NCBI RefSeq assembly: GCF_003315415.1
Contig: NZ_QNSB01000003.1
Span: forward strand, 124,001-188,000
From: Brevibacterium sanguinis
Lineage (GTDB): Bacteria; Actinomycetota; Actinomycetes; Actinomycetales; Brevibacteriaceae
Reading direction: 5' to 3'
Length of the DNA stretch: 64,000 nt
Under the pieces are notes generated by a model that was given only the letters and a program-made list of their open reading frames with translations, ran no database searches and was not told the origin of the DNA. Numbering within the stretch: the stretch's first letter is position 1; the number at the start of each line of letters is the position of its first letter. A program made the translations under genes and the position numbers. Shown piece after piece: positions 37,840-46,437 of the stretch.

Positions 37840-38009
37840 CTGGTCTCGGCACGATGCTCAAGGACTTGGGTTCGGGGAAGAACATCAGTGATGCCGAACG
37901 AGGTCTTGGCTGTCGGCCAGTTCCTCGCATTCGAAAGGACGACAATGAGGGCGGCCTGTCCTCGGGCACATGACCGCTTTGAAGTCCTCAATCGGAGGGC
38001 GCGCAACAC

Positions 38010-39335
38010 ATGACGGATCAGGGATCTGCACCCCGATCCCCGCATCGACCACGAACTGGAGAACCCGAATTGAGCGACCGACCGGCGGACCCGACGCGCA
38101 CCGTGACCGTCTTCGACAGGAAGGCCGGATGGCTGCCCCGGGTGGTCCGTGAGGATGGCCGGCTGCGGCTCGACTTCGCCGGCGGATCCGATGCACTGCA
38201 CGATCCGCGCTCCTTCGGCATTCCGATCACCGAGGCCCACCTCGAAGCTCTCCGCAACGACCTGCCGCGGCACGTGATCCTGTGGAGTGTCCTGCGACCA
38301 CTGTGCGATGCGGCCGGAATCCGCGGCCCTCTGGATGAGAGCGCAGCTGTCGCCCTCCTCGACCCGCTGCTCCTCTCCAGACCCGACGACGCCGATCGGC
38401 ACCTGCAGGACACGAAGATCGACCGACTGACGCTCGTCGCGCACGGCGCCGACATCGAACTGCTCGAGAAGGGCCGAGTGGTCGACGCCCTCCACTCCGC
38501 AACCGCAGGCTCGGACTGGAAGAGAGCCCAGGAGTACGATGCGCAGCGCCGTCGCGCGCAGGCAGGTGTCGTGCTGACTCAGCTCGAGACCGCCATCCTC
38601 CGGTACACCGGCCAGTACGTCCATCGGGCAACGGTCCCTCACCGTGATCCATCCGCCATCGACCCGGATCTCCTGCCGCAGGTCCTCACGGTGATCGGCA
38701 CCGCCGAGGCGGCAAGCGCGGGCATGACCATCGCCCGCGATCCTCGTCGCGGCAGCCGCGGCACGGACAAGCAGGACTGGACGAGGATGGAGGAAGCCGT
38801 CGAAACGGCCGTGCGGGAGGCCCACCCCGGACTCGGCGAGGACGCGGTCGGTACCGTGGCCTTCCTCATGTGCGCCGAGGCGGCAGACCGTGCGAGGACG
38901 CAACCCTATGATCCCGAGGCAGGTGTCGACGGCAATCGGTCGCGATTCGGAGCATTGATCTTCACCGACGACAAGGACAGTGAGCAGACCTGGCGCACCG
39001 CCGACGGATTCAGTGCCGTCGAGGCGTTCTGGGAGTTCGTGGCACAACGATACGGAACGGGCAACCAGGTGTTCACCCTCGAGGACGAAGCCAGGAGCGA
39101 GGGCATCCAGCTCTACTTCTACGCGGACGCCCTCGCCCGGATCGCCAGGGAAGCGAATGGCACCAGCTCGTACCGGGTCGAGTACGGCCTCCTCGACGAC
39201 CTCGCCCACTGCCGAAAAATGGTCCGCGGTTTTGTCAGCGGCGGTATCGCCGCTCTCGAGGGACTGACGCACTGGATGAGCGATCCGTCCGAACTCGAGG
39301 CGGCACGGCGACGACGGGACGACCGCCGGCACTGA
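38010..39335 (+). CDS. Protein of unknown function (possibly DUF6357 family)
   Basis: 441 aa; TTG 38070 (LSDRPADPTRTVTVFDRKAGW) is an alternative start with GGAG about 10 nt upstream. No membrane span or catalytic motif. Features: an N-terminal beta stretch (TVTVFDRKAGWLPRVV), a helical middle (QEYDAQRRRAQAGVVLTQLE), and a C-terminal FSAVEAFWEFVAQRYGTGNQ. The DUF6357 assignment is from memory and weak. It follows the GmrSD-type gene by 170 nt in the same direction, so it could be an accessory component, but its codon use is closer to core genes. Confidence 0.6.
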   Translation: MTDQGSAPRSPHRPRTGEPELSDRPADPTRTVTVFDRKAGWLPRVVREDGRLRLDFAGGSDALHDPRSFGIPITEAHLEALRNDLPRHVILWSVLRPLCDAAGIRGPLDESAAVALLDPLLLSRPDDADRHLQDTKIDRLTLVAHGADIELLEKGRVVDALHSATAGSDWKRAQEYDAQRRRAQAGVVLTQLETAILRYTGQYVHRATVPHRDPSAIDPDLLPQVLTVIGTAEAASAGMTIARDPRRGSRGTDKQDWTRMEEAVETAVREAHPGLGEDAVGTVAFLMCAEAADRARTQPYDPEAGVDGNRSRFGALIFTDDKDSEQTWRTADGFSAVEAFWEFVAQRYGTGNQVFTLEDEARSEGIQLYFYADALARIAREANGTSSYRVEYGLLDDLAHCRKMVRGFVSGGIAALEGLTHWMSDPSELEAARRRRDDRRH

Positions 39336-39383
39336 GCATCTCTGCGCAATTCATCAGGCACGCTGTCCGGCAGAATGGGAACC

Positions 39384-40538
39384 ATGTCGACACAGCTGCT
39401 GCCCGTCTTCCTCGACTGCGACCCCGGCATCGACGATGCCGTCGCCCTCGGCTATCTCCTCTGCCAGCACGACGTCGAGATCCTCGGCATTGCCGCGTCC
39501 GGCGGAAATGTGCCGACCGCGCAGGTCGCCCGCAACACGCTCGGATGGCTCGACCTGGCCGGCCGATCCGAGATCCCGGTCCACGAGGGGGCCGAACTTC
39601 CGACGGCCTGGCAGAACGGACCGCCGGGCGAGACCGCACACCCCGAGTTCGCCGAACTCACCCATGGACCGTCAGGAACAGGACACGCACTCCTCCCCGA
39701 ACCGCGAACAGCGGTGAGCGCAGTCGACGCCGCACACGCGTGGGTCGACGCTGCGCGGGCCCGCCCCGGAGAGCTCATCGGAGTGCTCATCGGGCCGGCG
39801 ACGAACCTCGCGCTCGCCCTCGACATCGAACCCCGCCTCCCGGACATGCTCAAACGACTCTTCATCATGGGAGGCGCTTTCAACCATCGCGGCAACACCC
39901 ATCCGACCACCGAATGGAACATCACGTTCGACCCCGAGGCGATGGCCGCAGTCCTCGCAGCCTTCGGTCGCACCCCTGCCGTGACCTCAGGACCGGGGGA
40001 GCGGCAGGGGTGCGACCGGCAGGGGCACCTGCCGGTCATCGCACCGATCGATGCCACCGAGGCCATCGAGATGACTCCGGTCCGTCTCGATGGCATCCTC
40101 GCCACGGACGCCCGTGCTGACGAGACGTCGGCTTCCACGCCGAGGTGGCAGGAATGGCTGCGGCAGCTGGCCGCCGCCCTGCGCTTCTACTTCGAGTTCC
40201 ACGAATCGGACGGGTTCGGCCACATCGCCCACCTGCACGACCCCTTCGTCCTCGCCTGCGCACTCGCGTGGGGCAGGGACCACCTCGGCGATCCGCCGTC
40301 ACCGCGCCAGCCGGTCGCCAACGGCACGCCGGGCCGGCTGCCATGGGCCCGAACACTGTGTGCGCCAGTCGACGTCGAGCTCACCGGGACGCTCACCCGC
40401 GGTGAAACCGTCGCGGACTGGCTGGGACGATGGGGACGCGACGCCAACGCGGAGATCATCCGCACGATCGACGCCGCGGCATTCCTCGACCACCTCGGCG
40501 ACACCCTGCGGCAGGGGCCGAGGCCCAGCGAAGGCTGA
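39384..40538 (+). CDS. Nucleoside hydrolase (inosine-uridine preferring family)
   Basis: 384 aa from ATG 39384, with CAGAAT ending 7 nt upstream. Calcium-binding N-terminal motif PVFLDCDPGIDDAVAL, IGPATNLALALDIEP, FIMGGAFNHRGNTHPTTEWNI-type active-site wording and an LHDPFVLACAL block with the late Asp. Releases nucleobase and ribose from nucleosides for salvage. Somewhat longer than typical (about 310-340 aa) because of an insert near residues 205-220. A GGACCAC hairpin follows. Confidence 0.9.
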   Translation: MSTQLLPVFLDCDPGIDDAVALGYLLCQHDVEILGIAASGGNVPTAQVARNTLGWLDLAGRSEIPVHEGAELPTAWQNGPPGETAHPEFAELTHGPSGTGHALLPEPRTAVSAVDAAHAWVDAARARPGELIGVLIGPATNLALALDIEPRLPDMLKRLFIMGGAFNHRGNTHPTTEWNITFDPEAMAAVLAAFGRTPAVTSGPGERQGCDRQGHLPVIAPIDATEAIEMTPVRLDGILATDARADETSASTPRWQEWLRQLAAALRFYFEFHESDGFGHIAHLHDPFVLACALAWGRDHLGDPPSPRQPVANGTPGRLPWARTLCAPVDVELTGTLTRGETVADWLGRWGRDANAEIIRTIDAAAFLDHLGDTLRQGPRPSEG

Positions 40539-40548
40539 GGACGGTCGG

Positions 40549-40570
40549 GGACCACGGCCGGCTGTGGTCC
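40549..40570. terminator. Hairpin after the nucleoside hydrolase gene
   Basis: GGACCAC-8 nt-GTGGTCC, a perfect 7-bp stem 10 nt after the stop codon, between convergent genes. No U-run. Confidence 0.45.
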
Positions 40571-40619
40571 GAGGCGGTCCGCGGGCAGAGAGTGTCCGCG
40601 AGCCGATTGCCCGGCCGTT

Positions 40620-41546
40620 TCACTCGAGGGCTGCGGCGAGGACCTTCGGTTGCTCGAGATGCGGGATGTGACCGGCTCCGGGGACGACGACGACTCGCGC
40701 GTCTGTCAGCCGCGCTGCCAGGTCATGGGCGGTCTCGGGTGAGGCGTGGACGTCGTGGTCGCCCCAGACGAAGGTCGTGGGCACATCGGCGGAGACGAGT
40801 TGGTCCTCGGCACGGGCGCTCGGCTTCCAGCCGCGGACAGTCGCGACGGATCGGATCACAGCGCGACTGTGCGTTCGCGCACCGGGGAGATTGACCCCGG
40901 CGAGTGCGAGCCGAAGGAGGTCCTCGGCGATGGTCGAGGCATCCGAGACGTAGTGGCCGAACATGTGCCTGCGCACAGCGTCGATATCGCGCATCGGCAG
41001 TTGGGCGACCAGTCGCCCGAGGCCGGGCACCGTCCACAGTCGGAGGAAGGTCCCGATGTCCGCGAACAGTCCGCCGGCGCTGCCGGCCAAGGTGAGGGAT
41101 TCGACGCGATGCCGATGCGCTGCGGCGAAGTGGATCGCAGCGTAGCCGCCCATCGATCCGCCGACGATCCGCAGTCTGGAGACGCCGAGCGCATCGCAGA
41201 CATCGAGGAGCCACTCTGCGCAGGCGGGGCCCCATTCGATGTCGGGGGAGGCGACGGGCTCGGAGAGGCCGAAGCCGGGGGTGTCGACCACCACGACCAG
41301 ACCCGGGACGAGTCCGACGACATCGGCCCATTCCGCGGAGTTGCCGACACCGCCATGGACGAAGAGCGTCGGATGCTCTCCCTCGCCGAAGCTCAGGGCA
41401 TAGAGGCGGCGGCCGTCGCGGCGGATGAACTGGTGCTCGCGTGGGGCGAGGCCCCGGTCGGCGAAGACAGCGAGGCGCAGCTGCCGGAAATGCTGGTGCT
41501 CCCCACTCCACGCGGAGTCATCCAATACGCTCAGCGACGCTTCCAT
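40620..41546 (-). CDS. Alpha/beta-fold hydrolase
   Basis: 308 aa. Oxyanion stretch LFVHGGVGNSAEW, nucleophile elbow VGGSMGGYAA (Ser near residue 133), an acid in FVWGDHDVHASPE and the histidine in GAGHIPHLEQP complete the triad. Substrate not predictable. Divergent from a TetR gene with an operator-like palindrome in the 60-nt gap, so it is the likely target of that repressor. Confidence 0.85.
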   Translation of the reverse strand: MEASLSVLDDSAWSGEHQHFRQLRLAVFADRGLAPREHQFIRRDGRRLYALSFGEGEHPTLFVHGGVGNSAEWADVVGLVPGLVVVVDTPGFGLSEPVASPDIEWGPACAEWLLDVCDALGVSRLRIVGGSMGGYAAIHFAAAHRHRVESLTLAGSAGGLFADIGTFLRLWTVPGLGRLVAQLPMRDIDAVRRHMFGHYVSDASTIAEDLLRLALAGVNLPGARTHSRAVIRSVATVRGWKPSARAEDQLVSADVPTTFVWGDHDVHASPETAHDLAARLTDARVVVVPGAGHIPHLEQPKVLAAALE

Positions 41547-41565
41547 CGTCGGCTCCCATCCCTTT

Positions 41566-41584
41566 CGTTACGATGTAACGTAAC
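41566..41584. promoter_or_regulatory. TetR operator candidate
   Basis: CGTTAC-GAT-GTAACG (41566-41580) with perfect 6-bp arms, followed by an overlapping third GTAAC (41580-41584). It lies between the divergent hydrolase and TetR genes, next to the TATGCT -10 box (41595-41600) of tetR. Confidence 0.7.
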
Positions 41585-41606
41585 AGAGTTGCGGTATGCT
41601 GTCAAT

Positions 41607-42272
41607 ATGGGACGACCACGGATCCACGACGCGCGCACCGCCGCGGGCCTGCTCGATGCCGCCGAGGCAGTGATCGAGGAGGAGGGGCTCGCGGCTCTGT
41701 CGATGCGGGCCCTGGCCCGGCGCGCCGAGGTGACGACCCGGGCGATCTACAGCCTGTTCGAGTCCAAGGACGAGCTTCTCGGGGCGCTCGCCGCCCGCGG
41801 CTTCGAGCTGCTCGGCGCGGCGGTGGCGGGTCTGCCGGTGACCGAGGATCCGCGCGCCGACCTCATCGCCGCAGGGATGGCCTACAGGGACTTCGCGCTG
41901 CGGCGCCCCGCGCTCTATCAGCTGGCCTTCGCCCTCGACCGAGCGGCCGAATCGGGACCGGCGGAAGGTGGACGACCGGCGGAAGGTGGACGACCGGCGG
42001 TACGATCCGTCGGCGACGAAAACGCCGGGGCGCGCTCCGCCCAGCAGGCGGCTCTGGCCGATCTGACCTCGCGGGTGCTGCGGGTCTCCGGTGAGGAAGC
42101 CGCGACCGCAGGACCTGCCTCGCAGGTTCTCACCTTCCACGCGCTGTGCGAAGGACTGGCGGCGATGGAGCATCGTCGAGCCCTGCGCGGCTCGGCAGCC
42201 GAGGCGTCGTGGCGAGCCGCCCTCGAGATCTGCGTCCGCGGGATCGGAGCTCCCGAGCCGACCGCCCCCTGA
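41607..42272 (+). CDS. TetR family transcriptional regulator
   Basis: 221 aa from ATG 41607, 6 nt after TATGCT (leaderless). Helix-turn-helix in LSMRALARRAEVTTRAIYSLFESKDEL (about 32-58). The ligand domain resembles the TetR_C-WHG type (DFALRRPALYQLAF). Residues about 115-130 hold a duplicated six-residue unit PAEGGR from an 18-bp tandem repeat. Probably represses itself and the divergent hydrolase. Confidence 0.88.
   Translation: MGRPRIHDARTAAGLLDAAEAVIEEEGLAALSMRALARRAEVTTRAIYSLFESKDELLGALAARGFELLGAAVAGLPVTEDPRADLIAAGMAYRDFALRRPALYQLAFALDRAAESGPAEGGRPAEGGRPAVRSVGDENAGARSAQQAALADLTSRVLRVSGEEAATAGPASQVLTFHALCEGLAAMEHRRALRGSAAEASWRAALEICVRGIGAPEPTAP
41958..42000 (+). repeat. 18-bp tandem repeat inside the TetR gene
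   Basis: Unit CCGGCGGAAGGTGGACGA at 41958-41975 and 41976-41993, plus a partial third copy. Frame is kept; each unit adds six residues in a loop of the ligand-binding domain. Confidence 0.85.
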
Positions 42273-42382
42273 ACGGCCTCCCCGTGCAACCGCCCGGACA
42301 TGGTCGCTGGACCGATTGCCCATGGCGGAGCCCGTGCGGAGGGGGACAATGGAACCTCGAGCACCGATCGAAGGAGAACGTG

Positions 42383-42715
42383 ATGATCGACGGAATCCTG
42401 GCCAACTGCCCTGTGGCGGACCTCGATCGAGCCGAGGACTGGTACACGCGCCTCTTCGAACGCGGGCCGGATCAGCGTCCGATGACCGGACTGCTCGAAT
42501 GGCACCTCGGCGAGAGTTTCGGGTTCCAGGTGTGGGCGGACCGGCAGCGGGCGGGCGGCACGGTCGTCGTGCTCCAGGAGACCGCCCTCGATGACCTCGC
42601 CGACCGTCTGACGACGACCGGAATCGACCATTCCGGGCCCGAGCCCGGCGGAGGTGCGAGGATCCTCCGGGTGAGAGATCCCGACGGAAACCTCATCGTC
42701 TGCACCGGCGACTGA
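42383..42715 (+). CDS. VOC family protein (glyoxalase/bleomycin-resistance fold)
   Basis: 110 aa from ATG 42383 with AAGGAG 8 nt upstream. One VOC module pair: ANCPVADLDRAEDWYTRLFE, LGESFGFQVWAD, and the C-terminal VRDPDGNLIVCTGD. The metal-binding residues typical of glyoxalase I are not all present, so function is unknown. Confidence 0.85.
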   Translation: MIDGILANCPVADLDRAEDWYTRLFERGPDQRPMTGLLEWHLGESFGFQVWADRQRAGGTVVVLQETALDDLADRLTTTGIDHSGPEPGGGARILRVRDPDGNLIVCTGD

Positions 42716-42742
42716 GGGACCGCGGCGCCTCGGCACCGACGC

Positions 42743-43345
42743 TCACTGCTCGGCCCGGAAATTCACACCGACGGCCTCACCTTGGGAGAAGTAGTGCCGA
42801 AACGTCGAGTAGACGGGACGCCAGGTCTCGAGGTCGATGTGTGAGGACCCGGGCAGGACCAGGTGAGCGTGGGCGTGGGTCCGGACCACCTGAGCATGAG
42901 CGATGACGACGTCGTCGCCGTCGTCCAACGGCGTGAATCGGGACACTCGGGCTTCGATCTGGACCGGGCACTGGGCGATCCGGTCGGGCCGGACGAGGTC
43001 GCTGCGTCGGGCGGAGAAACCGCCGAGGCGCCACTTGTCGGGCTCGTGGCGATAACGTCCCACCTTGTGCACAGGGATGTCCGGGGAACCGGTCGTCGGT
43101 GCGATCGCCTCGATCGCCTCGACCTGGGAGGCATCGGGCAGGTTGATGACCAGCTCGGGGCACTGGTGGAGATTCCTCACCGCCTGGCTGTCCCTGCCGA
43201 TCCCGAGGACATAGGTGCCATCCAGCGCCCACGCCGAGGAGATCGGGGTGATGTTCGTCGACCCGTCAGCGGTCGTCAGGGTGGTGATGAGGGCGACCGG
43301 TGTGCCGAAGTAGTACACGGAGGGGGAGATCGTCGTCGTTTTCAT
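42743..43345 (-). CDS. Flavin reductase-like (FMN-binding split barrel) protein
   Basis: 200 aa. Starts TISPSVYYFGTPVALITT and continues NITPISSAWALDGTYVLGIGRDSQAVRNL, the flavin-binding core of the flavin reductase-like family. Probably binds FMN and reduces it or a substrate with NAD(P)H. Divergent from a winged-helix regulator gene 66 nt away, which may control it. Confidence 0.8.
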   Translation of the reverse strand: MKTTTISPSVYYFGTPVALITTLTTADGSTNITPISSAWALDGTYVLGIGRDSQAVRNLHQCPELVINLPDASQVEAIEAIAPTTGSPDIPVHKVGRYRHEPDKWRLGGFSARRSDLVRPDRIAQCPVQIEARVSRFTPLDDGDDVVIAHAQVVRTHAHAHLVLPGSSHIDLETWRPVYSTFRHYFSQGEAVGVNFRAEQ

Positions 43346-43411
43346 GCCGTTCAGTCTGGACAGCGGATGATTCGGCTCCGCCCGAACCGTGCCTCTCGTA
43401 GAATCCGAGAT

Positions 43412-44113
43412 ATGGATGGAGCAGGAAGCCCTGATCTGGCGGCAGTGGCCGCACTGCTGGCGAGCGAGGCGCGGTCGACGATGATGCTGGCCCTGCTCGA
43501 CGGTGCGGCGTGGACGGTGACCGAACTCGCCGAGACGGCAGAGATCTCGCGACCGACCGCGAGCGAGCACCTGCACCGGCTGGTCGACGGCGGTCTCCTC
43601 GCCGAGGTGCGCCAGGGCCGCCACAGGTATGTCCGCATCGAGGACCCGGTCGTCGCCGAGACCGTCGAGGCGCTCGCCGGACTCTCCGGACGGCTCCGCC
43701 CTCCCGGCCGTTCCCTGCGGGCCCAGCGCGCCGATCGTGAGCTGCGGGAGGCCCGCACCTGCTATTCGCACCTGGCGGGACGCCTCGGCGTCGCACTCTG
43801 CGACGGCATGCGGGAACTCGGTCACGTCGACAGCGGGTGGGGGCTCACCTCGGCGGGGCGCGACTGGTTCGACACCCTCGACATCCCGCTGCCGGCGACC
43901 CGCCGACGGCCGCTGCTGAGACCGTGCCTCGACTGGACAGAGAGACGAGAACACCTGGCCGGCGTCGCCGCCGACGCCCTCCACGCGGCGATGCGGGAGA
44001 GGACGTGGATCGAACCGGGAACGACACGCCGGGCGGTTCGGCTCACCGCAGCCGGTCACCGTGCCCTCGCCCACCTCCTCCCCGAATCCCCGACCCGGAA
44101 GGCCTCCGCATGA
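43412..44113 (+). CDS. ArsR-type winged-helix regulator
   Basis: 233 aa from ATG 43412, 7 nt after TAGAAT. The N-terminal winged helix is at about 8-75 (ALLASEARSTMMLALLDGAAWTVTELAETAEISRPTASEHLHRL). A C-terminal region of about 130 residues follows, with CYSHLAGRLGVALCDGM, typical of a subgroup of long ArsR-like regulators. Coupled by ATGA overlap to a GNAT gene. Likely regulates the divergent flavin reductase-like gene. Confidence 0.85.
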   Translation: MDGAGSPDLAAVAALLASEARSTMMLALLDGAAWTVTELAETAEISRPTASEHLHRLVDGGLLAEVRQGRHRYVRIEDPVVAETVEALAGLSGRLRPPGRSLRAQRADRELREARTCYSHLAGRLGVALCDGMRELGHVDSGWGLTSAGRDWFDTLDIPLPATRRRPLLRPCLDWTERREHLAGVAADALHAAMRERTWIEPGTTRRAVRLTAAGHRALAHLLPESPTRKASA

Positions 44114-44694
44114 CCTCACCCATCCGTTCCGCCGTGCCCGCGGACCTCGACCGAGCGGCAGGAGTCCTCGCCGCGGCCTTCGCCGACTCCCCGTGGACCC
44201 GCTGGGCCCTTCCCGCCCGCGGGTACCTGCGACGTCTGCGGGAGATCCAGCACCTCTACCTCACTCATGCCCGGGACCACGGCATCGTGCTCGTCGACGA
44301 CGATATCCACGCGGTGGCCGCTTTCCTCCCACCCGACCCTCCCGCCCCCGCCGAGGCGGAGTGGCGGAGGATCGCCGAACTCCACGGTCCCCGCCTGGCG
44401 GAGGTCAGCCGGGTCCCCACCCCTGCGCCGCCGAGCGGCGCGTGGACCCTCGAGACCGTGGGGGTCGACCCGGAACAGCAGGGGCAGGGACTCGGAACGG
44501 CGATCCTCACCGCCGGACTGGCGCTCATCGACGACCGGGGAGACTCGATCGCGCTCGAGACCTCCGACGAACGCAACGTGCGCCTCTATGAGCGCCTCGG
44601 CTTCGCCACCGCGGCGACGACGGCGATCGCCGACGGTCCGTTCGTCTGGTCGATGAGCCGACGGTGCCCGACCACGAGTGCAGCCCAGGGGTGA
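44110..44694 (+). CDS. GNAT family N-acetyltransferase
   Basis: 194 aa starting in the ATGA overlap with the ArsR-type gene. GNAT pattern: IRSAVPADLDRAAGVLAAAF at the start, acetyl-CoA loop VGVDPEQQGQGLGTAIL (about 118-134), ETSDERNVRLYERLGF near the C-terminus. Resembles the subgroup with a DSPWTRWALP region found in stress-linked GNATs. Substrate unknown. Confidence 0.87.
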   Translation: MTSPIRSAVPADLDRAAGVLAAAFADSPWTRWALPARGYLRRLREIQHLYLTHARDHGIVLVDDDIHAVAAFLPPDPPAPAEAEWRRIAELHGPRLAEVSRVPTPAPPSGAWTLETVGVDPEQQGQGLGTAILTAGLALIDDRGDSIALETSDERNVRLYERLGFATAATTAIADGPFVWSMSRRCPTTSAAQG

Positions 44695-44695
44695 T

Positions 44696-44860
44696 TCAGC
44701 CGCCGATGTCCGTCCACCCGCCGACGGCGCACTGACCGTCCGAGTCATCCCCTGCGGCCACCACCGAGCCGTTGGCGCGCAGTCCGAGAGTGTGCCGGGA
44801 GCCCGCGGCGACGGCGACGAGGTCCCGCCAGGCACCCGCCTCGGGCCTCGACGGACACGG
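44696..44860 (-). pseudogene. RCC1-repeat gene remnant
   Basis: On the minus strand the frame reads WRDLVAVAAGSRHTLGLRAN then GSVVAAGDDSDGQCAVGGW-TDIGG, a clean RCC1/BNR-type beta-propeller blade, directly before a stop. Upstream of it the frame is not RCC1-like and no normal start follows. One blade of a seven-bladed fold cannot work alone, so this is the tail of a deleted gene. Confidence 0.6.
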
Positions 44861-44923
44861 TGAAACGCTGAAGAATGAGAGGATCACGGCCGGCAGAGGT
44901 GCCGCCGCGGGAGGGAGACGGCG

Positions 44924-45475
44924 ATGATTCTCACCTTCGTCGACGGTGCGGAGTGGGAGTCCTGGCTCGAGCACCACCACGCGACCGAGTCCGAGGCATG
45001 GCTGCGGATCGCGAAGCGCCGATCACCGGTGCCGGGGATCTCGATCTCCGCGGCACTCGATGGTGCGCTGTGCTTCGGATGGATCGACGGTCAGCGCCGG
45101 GCGAACGACGCGGATTCCTTCCTCCAGAGATACTCGCCGCGCCGCCCGCGGAGCTCCTGGTCGAAGATCAACGTGACCCGATTCGAGATCCTCGAACGGG
45201 AGGGCAGGGTGCGCCCGGCGGGTGCGACCGAAGCCGCTGCGGCTCGGGCCGACGGGAGATGGGCGGCGGCCTACGAGTCCCAGCGCACCGCCACCGTGCC
45301 CGACGATCTCTCCGCCGAGCTCGTCGCGCACCCTCGAGCGCTGGTCGCGTTCGACCGGTTGGACCGGACCTCCCGCTATGCGGTGATCCTCGATCTGCTC
45401 AGGGCCCGGACCCCGCAGAGGCGCAGGGCCCTTCTCTCCCGGCACATCGCCCGACTCGAATCCGCCGAGGAGTAG
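44924..45475 (+). CDS. YdeI/OmpD-associated family protein
   Basis: 183 aa. Family wording: VDGAEWESWLEHHHATESEAWLRIAKR, then SAALDGALCFGWIDGQRR and RYSPRRPRSSWSKINVTR, with a C-terminal helical bacteriocin-protection (YdeI) domain ending SRHIARL. Role in E. coli is linked to peptide and envelope stress; molecular function unknown. The start ATG has GAGGGAGACGGCG upstream. Confidence 0.85.
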   Translation: MILTFVDGAEWESWLEHHHATESEAWLRIAKRRSPVPGISISAALDGALCFGWIDGQRRANDADSFLQRYSPRRPRSSWSKINVTRFEILEREGRVRPAGATEAAAARADGRWAAAYESQRTATVPDDLSAELVAHPRALVAFDRLDRTSRYAVILDLLRARTPQRRRALLSRHIARLESAEE

Positions 45476-45534
45476 CCGACGCCGAGCGGACGGGGCGTCG
45501 CCGAGGAGCAGCCGACGTCTCCGAATCGGCGCCG

Positions 45535-45837
45535 TCAGTCGAGTCTGCCGGTCAGCCGCTGCGCCCGCGTCGCGGGAGTCTCATCGGTCAGTCCGCTCCG
45601 ATCGATGTGATGATCGGTGAACAGGTCGACGATGTCGCAGTCGAGGGCGCCGGCGAGCTCCGGCAGCCGCTTGATGTTGATGCCCATCCGCCCGCGCTCG
45701 AGCTGCGAATAGGTGCTCACGGAGAGACCGGACCGGAATGCCACCTGCTCCTGCGGGAGGCCGGTCTTCCGGCGCAGCCGCTGCAGCCGCTGGGCAAAGG
45801 CCTGGAGGAAATCGTCGTCACCGGTCACACCATCCAA
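45535..45837 (-). CDS. XRE-family helix-turn-helix protein
   Basis: 100 aa if TTG 45837 is used; GTG 45828 is an equally possible start. One Cro/C1 HTH at about 12-70: FAQRLQRLRRKTGLPQEQVAFRSGLSVSTYSQLERGRMGINIKRL-type sequence. A short tail has no visible effector domain. Lies between YdeI-like and flavin reductase-like genes; target unknown. Confidence 0.78.
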   Translation of the reverse strand: MDGVTGDDDFLQAFAQRLQRLRRKTGLPQEQVAFRSGLSVSTYSQLERGRMGINIKRLPELAGALDCDIVDLFTDHHIDRSGLTDETPATRAQRLTGRLD

Positions 45838-45918
45838 ACTGCCGACAGCTGGGCGAATACACCAGAGCGACGACGACTGGGAAAATACTCACTGACCCGG
45901 CGTGACGCCGCCCGTCGG

Positions 45919-46437
45919 CTACGGGCGGATCGCCCTCTCCTCGCTGCCGCGGCCCGGATCGAGGTCTCCGACGTCGGAGACCCGCAGCGGCGTGAATCGG
46001 CCCCCGGTCTCGGCGGAGACGACGCGGGTCGTCACGCACACGTGATCGCCGCCGTCGTCGAGCAGGGCCAGACGCTCGAGCACCAGACGGTTGGGGCATC
46101 GTCCGAGCAGGGGCAGACCCGACGCATCGGTGTCGACGTCGAGGTCGGTGAACTTGTCGACCTCCGTGCCCGAATGGCCACCGAACAGCTCGGCGAGGTC
46201 GTGGTCGGCCGAGGTGAGGAAATGCGCTGCGAAGCGACTGGCGCGCAGGCCCACGACATAGGTGTGGTTGGCCTTCGACAGCCAGATGCCGTACTGCTGC
46301 GGACCGATGCTCGACTGGGAGTGGAATCCGACCACACAGCCGGCGCGTTCGCCCTCGACCGCGGTGGTCACGACGAGGAGGGGGGTGTCCGTCGCCGCCA
46401 TCAGGGTCTCGAATGCCGAGTCATCCATGTCGTCCAT
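45919..46437 (-). CDS. Flavin reductase-like domain protein
   Basis: 172 aa; ATG 46428 is an alternative start. FMN-binding split barrel: LLVVTTAVEGERAGCVVGFHSQSSIGPQQYGIWLSK, RFAAHFLTSADHDLAELFGG, then VTTRVVSAETGGRFTPLRVSDV. The first 17 nt overlap the upstream pyrimidine-reductase-like gene. Could supply reduced flavin or act on it together with that reductase (inference). Confidence 0.82.
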   Translation of the reverse strand: MDDMDDSAFETLMAATDTPLLVVTTAVEGERAGCVVGFHSQSSIGPQQYGIWLSKANHTYVVGLRASRFAAHFLTSADHDLAELFGGHSGTEVDKFTDLDVDTDASGLPLLGRCPNRLVLERLALLDDGGDHVCVTTRVVSAETGGRFTPLRVSDVGDLDPGRGSEERAIRP

